DNA from: Yponomeuta sedellus
Taxonomy: Eukaryota > Arthropoda > Insecta > Lepidoptera > Yponomeutidae
Direction: 5' to 3'
Length of the DNA: 64,000 nt
NCBI GenBank assembly: GCA_934045075.1
Contig: OW203725.1
Location: forward strand, 17,482,269 to 17,546,268
The notes below the pieces were generated by a model. The model did no database searches and had not been told where the DNA came from. It saw only the letters and a list, made by a program, of their open reading frames with translations. The translations under genes were made by a program, and so were the position numbers. Below, one piece after another: positions 54,923 to 64,000 of the stretch; within the stretch, counting starts at the first letter, position 1; every line of letters begins with the position of its first letter.

Positions 54923-55336
54923 TACATACGCTATAAATTTGGCAAAAACTAGTACCTACCATTCCTTATCCACTACCGAGTTTAAATTAGTGGCGTGACG
55001 ATTTGAACATAAAATGAAAAACACATTCGTGTCCGAGATAGCATCGTCCGCCGAAACGCGAACACGGCCATAATGACTCGATGAATAATAATGAGATTTG
55101 TAAGTGTGAATCACCAAATATATTTAAATTGTTATCAATTAAAAGCAATATAATAGCGATTTGAGTCGCGTAGTTGTGGCCATATGGCGTGGGGCACGGG
55201 GCGGTCGCAAGTGGCCACGAAACGCGAGGATTAAGAGCCGTGCAGGAATATTTTTACGCAGCGACTCAAGCATTTCGGCCAAATTATAAGATAGATAAGT
55301 ACGTATTTTTTGAATTGACGTCAGATTCCTGACGCT
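54923..55336. other. Unassigned
   Basis: 55,155-55,250 is GC-richer with an inverted TGGCCA-based pair. No gene is seen. Confidence 0.35.
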
Positions 55337-55589
55337 GCTTGAACATTCGATATCAACCCTTGTATGCCCCCACTGTTGGGACACGGGTCTCTTCCTGCAT
55401 CGCTGGAAAGTTAGGCCATACTCCATCACGGGGGCCAAGTCCGGGTTGGTGCACGGAAAAAAATCTGCTTTAGCAAAGTACCAATTTGGCTTTGTTAAAA
55501 ATTACTCGACTACATGCAACTAAGATACATTTAAAACGCTCATTAAAGCTTTGTTAACTATAGGCGAGCAAGTATTGCTAAATGGTCTT

Positions 55590-58040
55590 GGTTATTTTAA
55601 ATTAAAGTACTTCTTTATTTCCAAATGAGTGTCTCGATAAATGTAACCTTTGCAGAATACAATTACAAATAGACAATCTTACATTGTTAGCTACGGTTAA
55701 ACATGTTATTTAATTTAAAACGAGGAAGCCTCGGTTAAACTTAGATAAGGTTGCTCTGACGCAAGTACCGAGTAACTAATTTAAAAACGTCCCTTATACT
55801 TTTTGTTTCCAAATAAGTGGCTCGATAAATGTAACCTTTGCGGAATACAATTACAAATAGACAATCTTACGTTGTTAGCTACGGCTAAGTATGTTATTTA
55901 ATTTAAAACCAGCAAGCCTCGGTAAACTTAGACAAGGTTGCTTTGATGCAAGTACCGTGTAACTAATTTAAAAACGTCCTTTGTACTTTTTTGTTTCCAA
56001 ATAAGTGGCTCGATTAATGTAACCTTTGCGGAATACAATTACAAATAGACAATCTTACGTTGTTAGCTACGGCTAAGTATGTTATTTAATTTAAAACCAG
56101 CAAGTCTCGGTAAACTTAGACAATGTTGCTTTGATGCAAGTACCGTGTAACTAATTTAAAAACGTCCCTTATACTTTTTGTTTCCAAATAAGTGGCTCGA
56201 TAAATGTAACCTTTGCGGAATACAATTACAAATAGACAATCTTACGTTGTTAGCTACGGCTAAGTATGTTATTTAATTTAAAACCAGCAAGCCTCGGTAA
56301 ACTTAGACAAGGTTGCTTTGATGCAAGTACCGTGTAACTAATTTAAAAACGTCCTTTGTACTTTTTTGTTTCCAAATAAGTGGCTCGATAAATGTAACCT
56401 TTGCGGAATACAATTACAAATAGACATGCTTGCATTGTTAGCTACGGCTAAGCATGTTATTTAATTTAAAACGAGGAAGCCTCGGTTAAACTTAGACAAG
56501 GTTGCTCTGACGCAAGTACCGTGTAACTAATTTAAAAACGTCCCTTATACTTTTTGTTTCCAAATAAGTGGCTCGATAAATGTAACCTTCGCGGAATACA
56601 ATTACAAATAGACAATCTTACGTTGTTAGCTACGGCTAAGTATGTTATTTAATTTAAAACCAGCAAGCCTCGGTAAACTTAGACAAGGTTGCTTTGATGC
56701 AAGTACCGTGTAACTAATTTAAAAACGTCCTTTGTACTTTTTTGTTTCCAAATAAGTGGCTCGATAAATGTAACCTTTGCGGAATACAATTACAAATAGA
56801 CATGCTTGCATTGTTAGCTACGGCTAAGCATGTTATTTAATTTAAAACGAGGAAGCCTCGGTTAAACTTAGACAAGGTTGCTCTGACGCAAGTACCGTGT
56901 AACTAATTTAAAAACGTCCCTTATACTTTTTGTTTCCAAATAAGTGGCTCGATAAATGTAACCTTCGCGGAATACAATTACAAATAGACAATCTTACGTT
57001 GTTAGCTACGGCTAAGTATGTTATTTAATTTAAAACGAGCAAGCCTCGGTTAAACTTAGACAAGGTTGCTCTGATGCAAGTACCGTGTAACTAATTTAAA
57101 AACGTCCCTTGTACTTTTTTGTTTCCAAATGAGTGGCTCGACAAATGTAAACTTGGCCGAATTCAATTAAAATAGACAAGTTTACACTTTTAGCTACGGC
57201 TAAGCATGTTATTTAATTTTAAACGAATAAGCCTCGGTTAAACTTAGACAAGATTTTTGTAATGCAAGTACCCTGTAAATTATTAAAAAACGTCCCTAGC
57301 ACTTTTTTATTTTCAAGTAAGAGGCTCGATGAATGTAAACTTTGTCAAATTCATTTAAAATACACAAAATTACACTGTTGGCTACGGCAAAGCATGATAT
57401 TTAATTTTAAACGATTAACTCTTGGCTAAACTCAGATAATTTTATGTGGTGCAAATACCGTGTAACTTATTTTAAAAAGTCCTTTGTACTTTTTTATTTC
57501 CAAATAATAGGCTCGATAATTGTAAGCTACTCGTATGTCGAATTCAATTAAAATAGACAAACTTACACTGTTAGCTACGGCTAAGCATGATATTTAATTT
57601 TAAACGATTAACTCTTGGCTAAACTCAGATAAGTTTAAGTGATGCAAATTACCGTTAACTTATTTAGAAACGTCCCTTGTACTTGTTTATTTCCAAATAA
57701 GTGGCTCGACGAATGTAAACTTGTAAACTTTGCCGAATTAAATTTAAAATAAACAAGTAAACACTGTTAGCTACGACTAAGTAAGTTATTTAATTTTAAA
57801 CGAATAACACTCGGTAAAACTTAAATAAGTAGCTATGTTGCAAATTACCGTGTGACTTATTAGAAATTTCTCTTGTACTTGTTTATTTCCAAACAAGTGT
57901 CTCGGTAAATGTAAACATTGCCGGTCCAATTAAAATAGACAAACTTACACTGTTAGCTACAGCTGAGTATGTCATTCAATTTTAAATAAACCATTTAGCT
58001 AAAGTTAGATAAGTTGCAATGCTGAAAATTACCCTGTAAT
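55590..58040. repeat. 188-bp satellite array, about 13 units
   Basis: The anchor GTGGCTCGA (or a variant) recurs at 55,629, 55,817, 56,005, 56,192, 56,380, 56,568, 56,756, 56,944, 57,133, 57,321, 57,508, 57,701 and 57,897. Spacing is 187-189 bp, widening to 193-196 at the inner end. Units 5-6 and 7-8 are near-identical dimers (ACATGCTTGCATTG unit followed by CAATCTTACGTTG unit), a 376-bp higher-order repeat. Outer and inner edge units are the most diverged, as expected from unequal exchange in the middle. Confidence 0.93.
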
Positions 58041-58620
58041 TTCTAAAAACATAAACTTGTTACAAAGCTGTCGTTACAGAAGCGCTTGGTAGTTTATAAC
58101 TGAGAGCGTTTACAATTTTTAAGATTGGAACTTATTTAAAAAACTTGAAATATTCTCGGTGTCACAGCAAAGACTTTATGCCTATCACAATAAGAATCAT
58201 AATTCACTTAAGACTTGTCAAGATTCTTCTTTCTTGGCGGGCACGCACTGATTGGCTGATTAGCGTAGCGAGCTGACGAGTCGAGTGTTGCCACTATATA
58301 ATTTGTCATGATGATTTTGTAGCTTTTGGCCCCTCTTCGTAACTTGTCTAAATTATTATTGCAACTAATAGCTGATTGCATAATTTTCATTAAATTCTAG
58401 CCTTTGATGAAGTGAAGTAATAAATAGTCGACAATCAGCCGACTTAAAAAATGAGGATTCCAATTCGACTCGTGTGAATTTTCTATGTGGGATTATTGAA
58501 CGAGGGAGTAAAGCATGCGAAGTTCTTAGAGTCTTCTAGAATAATCCAGCGTTTGTATATGTGACTTTTCTTACTTCTTGATGCGTCATTGTATTTATTT
58601 CTTTCTGACCCACGGGAGAG
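58041..58620. other. Core of the 7-kb element, left part
   Basis: 58,245-58,300 has CTGATTGGCTGATTAG (inverted CCAAT box) and CCACTATATAATTTG (TATA-like), which could be a promoter for the exons downstream. No ORF of note. Confidence 0.3.
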
Positions 58621-58644
58621 AAGAAACAGGAACCTTTGAGTGTA

Positions 58645-59040
58645 ATTGATGGGTTTTACAAAAAACCAGCTTTTGCCCGCGAGTTTTTTCATAGAAAAAT
58701 CCTTATATTTTATAAAAAAACATACTTTTCCGATCTTTTAATAGTTACTCTGCTTTTTGGAGACGGGAGAGAAACACAACAAATAAAAAACCATCAAAAT
58801 CGGTCCAGTCGTTCTCGAGTTTTTGTGTCCGAACAAATCTTTGTTTTAAGACTAGCTTTTGCTCGCAACTTTATCCGCGTGGTCTACAGAATTTTTTTTC
58901 GTGACATTTTCAGATAATTTGATAGTTATTCTGCTATTCGGGACGGAGACAAATGTAACAAATTAAATACCATGAAAATCGATCCAGCCGTTCTCGATTT
59001 ACAAGTGTTAGAACAAACAAGACATTGTTTTATATATTAA
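58645..59040 (+). repeat. Two tandem copies of an ACTAGCTTTTGCCCGC-type repeat
   Basis: ACCAGCTTTTGCCCGCGAGT at 58,658 and ACTAGCTTTTGCTCGCAACT at 58,850 start two copies, each with an ATAGTTA(C/T)TCTGCTTTT region, ACCATCAAAATCGGTCCAGT or its variant, and CGTTCTCGA. This is a widespread lepidopteran repeat. Confidence 0.65.
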
Positions 59041-59664
59041 GGTAAAATTTTATTAGTTTCCTCTTGATATTTGTACCTTTCCTAGTGCTATGTTATGAAA
59101 ATAGGACACCATCTTTATTTCGTATCGTTAAGGTCTTATTTTGGCACTTTATTGTAGCACATTTTGGCCATTAGTCAGCTTTGTAGTCATCAAACGTATA
59201 ATGATGGAATTGTGCTTACACTGGATTTAAGGTCAATTTTGCGGTTACGTTTTTTGAACGCCTATGAGTTGCTTATTTGTATTGTAAGCAATGTAAAGTC
59301 ATTGTGTACATATCTGTACACTTTATGGAGTCTGTAAAAATGTAAACTCTTAACTCAAAAAAATATTTCTATTTCCTGTTTTTATTATCCGGGCTGAGTT
59401 ATGAGAAATCTGGAAGTTTTGGGTTAATTTTCCTGTGAGTATAATAATCAAAAATACAATTATATTGTTTAAATCCAAATGTAACTTTTAAACCTGCCTT
59501 GCGTAACTTTTGCCGGACAGGTATTGGCAACACTGCGACACGAGGAACAAACGAACGACCGGCCGGTCATTTTCTTCACAATTTTCTTTCAACATTTTTA
59601 CCATTACTCAAGTTGTGCTGGTTTTATTTCGAGGGTTATTTTAAAGCTAATATGTCTTCTTTAG
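59041..59664. other. Core of the 7-kb element, unassigned
   Basis: AT-rich. ACGACCGGCCGGTCATTTTC at 59,556 contains a short GACCGGCCGGTC palindrome. No gene is seen. Confidence 0.35.
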
Positions 59665-59768
59665 ATTAAGTGTGTGTGTGAGGCGGCTCATCCATCGATC
59701 CAACGACGAGGAATTAAAAAATCTTCTGACAGCATGGGATTTGAAAGAGAACATTGAAGTTTTCAAAG
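59665..59768 (+). pseudogene. Candidate exon A of an element-borne gene
   Basis: The frame is open from a TTCTTTAG acceptor-like site and ends ELKNLLTAWDLKENIEVFK. W-L-x-x-(Y/N)-I-E-x-F is the start pattern of SAM-like domains in many uncharacterised arthropod proteins, but only this first helix is present. The boundary CAAAG|GCAAGT is the consensus for the rarer GC-AG introns. No initiating Met is in frame, so an upstream exon would be required. Function unknown. Confidence 0.4.
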
Positions 59769-59881
59769 GCAAGTAGACAAACCAAAACATAATATTTTCT
59801 TTCACGTTGTTTGTTATAAATTCTAATTTTCGCCACTAAGACCCTCACTGATGGGGCAAAGTGGAAACCTAAAATCTCAGC

Positions 59882-59923
59882 GGAATCTGCCTCACTGAAA
59901 CTCGATGCAGTGGGGCAGATTCC
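59882..59923. repeat. 16-bp hairpin in the candidate intron
   Basis: GGAATCTGCCTCACTG pairs with CAGTGGGGCAGATTCC (one mismatch) around a 10-nt loop, inside the proposed intron 59,769-60,127. Confidence 0.8.
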
Positions 59924-60127
59924 ACTAGTCTTAAGTCTCGGTGGCTTTCGCCACACCTGGATGTTTATTATTAATAAATCTCCCTTGAGGAGATACTTTT
60001 TTCGATATTTCGCATTTGGCCCTATAGTAATTTGTGCTCAGTTTCAGTATAGTAACCTTCATGAATATAGCACGATTGCATGTACATACGTTCCTACTTC
60101 ACTACAACTTATAATTTTTTGTTTTAG

Positions 60128-60412
60128 GCTTGCGGTTGCTGATAACTAGTACTCTAGAAGGGAAAAGCCTATTAAATCAGGATAAAAGTATTTCAATAAA
60201 TAATGCGGGACGTCTGATTTAATAAGAATTATTGCAACGTGTATACTACGACAAAACCCTGAAGACTGCGCCGATTTAACTAGCTCGGGTTATACCATCG
60301 CAATGGTTGGTTACTCGACTACCGATAGTGTGAAAGAAACTATCATTACCGGACTAATATCTATTGAACAACTACGCATTATAGAGACTCACCCACCAGG
60401 TAATTTTCTTCG
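60128..60412 (+). pseudogene. Candidate exon B, frameshifted
   Basis: It follows a strong acceptor, TTTTTTGTTTTAG. In phase with exon A it reads TSTLEGKSLLNQDKSISI, then meets a stop after GRLI. Shifted by one base it continues DLIRIIATCILRQNPE for 40 more codons. The (L)E..GK.LL plus (R)..L..II....L pattern resembles segments of the same uncharacterised protein group. The frameshift and the SINE A fold-back at 60,413 show the gene is dead in this copy. Confidence 0.4.
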
Positions 60413-60535
60413 AAAATGTAATTCCACTCATGCCGGGACTCGAACCCGTGACCTCTGGCTGTTCGCTCCAGAGGTTGCGGGTTCGAGTCCCGGCATGGGT
60501 AGTGTGTAGCTTCTAAATAGGTTTTTAAAATACAA
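60413..60535. mobile_element. SINE A fold-back of the T-arm half
   Basis: 60,429-60,458 and 60,468-60,497 are inverted copies (28/30) of the SINE A anticodon-to-T-arm part, each with GGGTTCGAGTCCCGGCATG. The loop is 9 nt. The forward copy continues into TTCTAAATAGGTTTTT (tail). There are two opposed B-boxes and no A-box. Confidence 0.8.
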
Positions 60536-61195
60536 TGATAAGTGAAACATATTTGATGTAAGTTTTTTTTACGAAATAGGCACAGGCCTATTTCCAATAA
60601 GGTTAAGCAAATTAACGCATTGTAATTCTCGGTGGCCTTTTGCGAATAAGACATCTCGGTCACTTAACTGTTTGTGCCTTTAACTTGCTTGTGTAGACTG
60701 ACTGACATCTGAATTTGTTAATAATGCAGATTTCAATTGTATACAAGATCGTTCCGTATTTTACATTATTTTATGTCCAGAACGTACGAAGCGGAAAAAT
60801 TTAACAAGTTAAACAATACAGAGATTGGAGGGTTGTTATTTTTGTATTAACTTTTTCACGATTTTGTCATCGTACAGACCCAGCTTAAGTTAATTTATGT
60901 TTCTATAGATCTCTCTTTATTAGCAAATAAATTTTACTTGTTCCATTTACACAGTCTTTTCTTTCATGTCTTTTAAGTTTTGTCTATTCGGTACATAATT
61001 GGTATAGGCGCAGAAAGTTAATTTTATAAAATTGGTTTAATTTTGTGATGTTTTGAGAAAGATTTGTTGTGTAACTTAAATTATTTATCTCTTTCTCTCT
61101 CTCTAACTAGGCGTTTAGAGAAAGGGTATGCCACTTTTTGCGCCTAACCACGGTTCACGATAAACAATCTTTTTAGTTTTTCAATTCTAGGCATA
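60536..61195. other. Core of the 7-kb element, right part
   Basis: AT-rich, with a CT microsatellite near 61,090. No gene is seen. Confidence 0.4.
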
Positions 61196-62150
61196 TACAT
61201 TTTTTATTCACTTAGGTTAACCACCATGTTGAAAATTACCAAGTTATTCGGTATTGTCAAACTGTTCATTGGATAGCTACAACCTATCAAATTTGTAATA
61301 GTAGCCAATTCAAATTGGTATACTTAACCAATAACTATGCAACATGTATTTCAGCTGTGGTCACCGAACTAACCCTCTTAAAAAGTTGCATGGTTATAGG
61401 TTAAATATGCCGATTTTAATTGGCTAATATTACAAGGCTGATGTTTTGTAGCTACCCGATTAACATGTTTGACAGCACTGAGTAACTTGGTAACTTTCAA
61501 CAAAGTATTTTAGCTGTGGTCACCCAATCAACCCGCTTAAAGAATAGCATGGATATTGGTTAAATATACTGAATTGAGTTAGCTAAGTTTACAAAGCTGA
61601 TGGGTTGTAGGCACCCGATGAACACGTTTGACAGCACCGAATAACTTGGTAACCTTCTACAAAGTATTTTAGCTGTGGTCACCCAATCAACCCGCTTAAA
61701 GAGTAGCATGGATATTGGTTAAGAATACCGAATTGAGTTTGCTAATACTACAAAGCTAATGGGTTGTAGCTAACAGATGAAGATGTTTGACAGCACCGAA
61801 CATCTTGGTTACTTTTAACAAAATATTATAGCTATATGGTCACTCAATCAACCCTCTTAAAGAGTAGCATGGTTATTGGTTAAATATACCGAGTTGAAGT
61901 AGTTAATATTACAGCGCTGATGGATTGTAGCACCCAATGAAAACGATAGATAGTACCGAATAACTTGGTTATTTTCAACAAAGTATTTAAGCTGTGTTCA
62001 CCCAATTAACCTGCTTAAGCGATAACACCATTGGTTAGGTATACCGATTTTAATTGGCTAAAATTACAAAGCATGAGGGTAGTAGCTACCCAATTAATAC
62101 AAAACAGTACCAACCACTTGGCATGGTTTACCAAGGAACTAGGTTGTATC
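61196..62150. repeat. 159-bp satellite array with an inverted first monomer
   Basis: AGCTGTGGTCACCC or variants recur at 61,353, 61,512, 61,671, 61,830 and 61,990, 159-160 bp apart. Between them run TAGCATGGATATTGGTTAA, CAAAGCTGATGGGTTGTAG and TTTGACAGCACCGAATAAC. The unit at 61,222-61,345 is the reverse complement of this order (ATTACCAAGTTATTCGGTA ... TTAACCAATAACTATGCAAC), so the array opens head-to-head. The outer units decay toward 62,150. Confidence 0.9.
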
Positions 62151-62674
62151 TGCCGAGTTAGTTAGCTAAATACAACAACTCGCCTTATTAATGATCACAA
62201 TGAGGTTTGCTATATTTACTGATTTATAAACTTTGCGTGACCTATTTTTTAACATACTTACTGGGTTAATGTTACCAACGTATATCAACAAAGTTCAATG
62301 GTTTAATTTTAGCGACAGTGTTTGCAGGCTCCCTCAGAACCAACTCACTCGGTTGTAAATACACAATACTTATTTACTTTTAGCCGTTCATTTTTTTCCG
62401 TGTGGAGGATTGTAAGACAGTGGCGAGTCTTACTGTCAGAAGTTATCAAGCCGCCCATAAGGCCTCTGACATGACGACTAACGACTGCTATTACATGACA
62501 GCCGGCACCAACGGCTTAGCGTGCCTTGTGAAGCACGGAAGCGCTCGGAAAAATGCCACTAGCGGTAGTCACGGGACGGTCTCCCATCCTGTACCTGACC
62601 GCGCCAGTTGTTGCTTAACTCAAGTGATTAATTCCAATCACTCGGTTCGGCTAGGCCACGAGCGCTTGAACATT

Positions 62675-64000
62675 GGCCAATATTAATAATAAAGTAATTC
62701 TCTGTAAAATAATACTCTGGAAGTAAGATAGATCTCTCAGTCGATATAAGATACTTTTATCCCTCGTAGACAAATCCTATCGTATTATGGCGCTAAAAAT
62801 GCAAAGTAGTCTACGGTCTTTGACATAATAATAAGTGTTCCAAAGGTTTAATAACTTCAAGAACCTGGATTGGTACACAATCACAGAAAGTAGGAAGACA
62901 ATTCGCAATATAAAAGTAGGCGTTCTGCGTCGCTCATACTCTAGTGGCCCCACGCCAAATGTAAATTTGTCGGGCTCAATTGAAGTTAATAGGACACTGA
63001 GAGGGTGAGGTCGCAGCTGACGCGGAGGTGTGAGGGAATGTGGCCCTCCCTGCCGGAGGGACTAGGCTCTCTACCCTCGACATCAATATTGTGTTAGCGT
63101 TCCCTCACTTAGCCACCATTGTTCGAATAGGTGAACCTGGCAAATCGTAAGTTTATTACTATGAAGAACTGTTACAAAATTGGAGAGAGGCATTGAAGCT
63201 ATTGAAGAACATGTTAAAAGACAATAATCGATAAGATAACAATAAGTCACCCTAAATATAAACCTAATATTAATTATGGTTAATATACTTCACCACGATC
63301 AATACTTTTCATACCTAATATCTATAACATGCCGAAAAGACACAAGGATTACTTGTCACGTGGTACCAAACCGTGCCATAAATATAGAGTTGAAACCACG
63401 CTGAAACTGTGACGTGATACTTAACACCTTATAAAGTGTGAAGAGTTTATCAGAGTTTACTAATTTTACCAGAAATACAAAAAAGAATTGTGCGCGCGAG
63501 TCAGCGTTTCCGACTTTAACAATGGACGACAACTCTAACGACAACACGAAATCGGACTTAACACTTTTCATTAAAGAAAGGGACTGGACACTGTTGCCTC
63601 TCGCTCATACAAGTTTGCTGTCTATATTGTGGGAGCGAAACGCAATTTATATATCCTTTACTTATTTGCTGCAGCCGCTACGGCTGCAGTATTGTCCAAC
63701 GTGAAACTTAAATAGTTTATAAGTAAATATTTTAAATATACTTATAATGTTATAAAAAATACACATTTCATTCGTTGACTGCTTCGTTAAAACCTTTGCT
63801 GGTTTGTCTCGTTATTTCAGGGGATGACGTCATGCTGTGATTTTTCAAGACTAAATAAAAAAACGTTGGGAAGTGATTAAGAAGCGATTTGTAAAAAGTT
63901 TGCGGTTGTAAAAAGTATCAGTCCTTTCACGAAATTAGTTTGCGTACCAATTGTATTGTAATATCGTAATATTGACGTCTAAAGTAAGTGGGAACCGGGA
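62675..64000. other. Unassigned sequence
   Basis: A CCCTCCCTGCCGGAGGG hairpin lies at about 63,044, and a 9-bp CTGCAGCCG inverted pair at 63,669-63,689. The 88-codon ORF at 63,438 shows no domain. Confidence 0.35.

Larger units (their letters stand above)
55452..62402. mobile_element. 6,951-bp TIR element carrying two satellite arrays
   Basis: CACGGAAAAAAAT at 55,452-55,464 is the exact complement of 62,390-62,402, and SINE sequence continues on both sides with TG (or GTG) duplicated. The left 2.6 kb holds a 188-bp tandem array, the right 1.2 kb a 159-bp array, and the middle 3.1 kb a decayed gene plus older repeats. CAC-starting ends, a 2-3 bp duplication and repeat-rich subtermini recall CMC (CACTA/Mirage) DNA transposons, but no transposase is visible, so the class is an inference and the element is non-autonomous. 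Confidence 0.85.
55348..62663 (-). mobile_element. 5S-headed SINE split by a 7-kb insertion
   Basis: The tail and first part of the body occupy 55,348-55,451 (GGGTCTCTTCCTGCATCGCT to CCGGGTTGGTG). The rest resumes at 62,403 (TGGAGGATTGTAAGACAGTG) and runs through the 5S-like CTCCCATCCTGTACCTGACC to CTAGGCCACGAGC at 62,663. GCTTGAACATT at 55,337-55,347 and 62,664-62,674 is the SINE's own 11-bp target duplication, so both halves are certainly one insertion event. Confidence 0.93.

Noticed and set aside
55139..55438. 99-codon minus-strand gene
   Set aside because: It starts in SINE sequence and continues into unassigned DNA without a domain.

Overview
The window looks like nuclear DNA from a lepidopteran insect (moth or butterfly). 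It is AT-rich with short GC-rich islands, and almost every recognisable signal is a transposable element of a type common in Lepidoptera: SINEs with a 5S rRNA-like head, tRNA-headed SINEs, RTE- and jockey/CR1-type LINE tails ending in CTAT- or ATGATG-type repeats, TA-flanked MITEs and fold-back elements. The 5S-headed SINE resembles, from memory, the HaSE3 family described from Helicoverpa armigera. No complete host protein gene, rRNA gene, functional tRNA gene or CRISPR array is supported. Nearly all open reading frames are chance or SINE/LINE-derived.

Layout. 1-1.7 kb: a LINE tail, then a 5S-SINE broken by an antisense LINE fragment with an 11-bp target duplication and by a palindromic MITE. 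2.8-3.4 kb: LINE reverse-transcriptase debris. 6.5-7.5 kb: a 102-bp higher-order minisatellite. 7.6-12.4 kb: several SINEs, a miniature LTR retroelement and the first of three TA-flanked MITEs. 14.9-15.8 kb: a GC-rich retroposon with a 15-bp target duplication and an A11 tail. 16.5-17.2 kb: a 367-bp tandem duplication. 19-30 kb: 3' ends of three LINE types. 31-36.5 kb: LTR fragment, a hAT-like element inserted in a SINE, and a decayed DDE transposon. 38-38.8 kb: long palindromes, one with perfect 86-bp arms. 39.5-40.9 kb: a 5S-SINE joined to the longest ORF (335 codons), the C-terminal part of a retroelement-type protein. 43-55 kb: MITEs, LINE tails, an inverted pair of tRNA-like repeats and more SINEs.

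The most striking object is at 55,452-62,402. It is a 6,951-bp insertion with perfect 13-bp inverted ends, sitting cleanly inside a 5S-SINE whose own 11-bp target duplications flank the whole locus. It carries two unrelated satellite arrays near its ends (188-bp units on the left, 159-bp units on the right, the latter with an inverted first monomer) and a central core with what looks like a decayed spliced gene. Nested insertions give the order of events: SINE first, then the 7-kb element, then a tRNA-like fold-back that landed in the element's gene.

The genes do not form a host pathway. What works together here are parasites: the 5S-SINE has an RTE-like ATGATG/GATATC tail and RTE debris is present at 29.9 kb, which fits RTE-driven mobilisation of the SINE. 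This is an inference.
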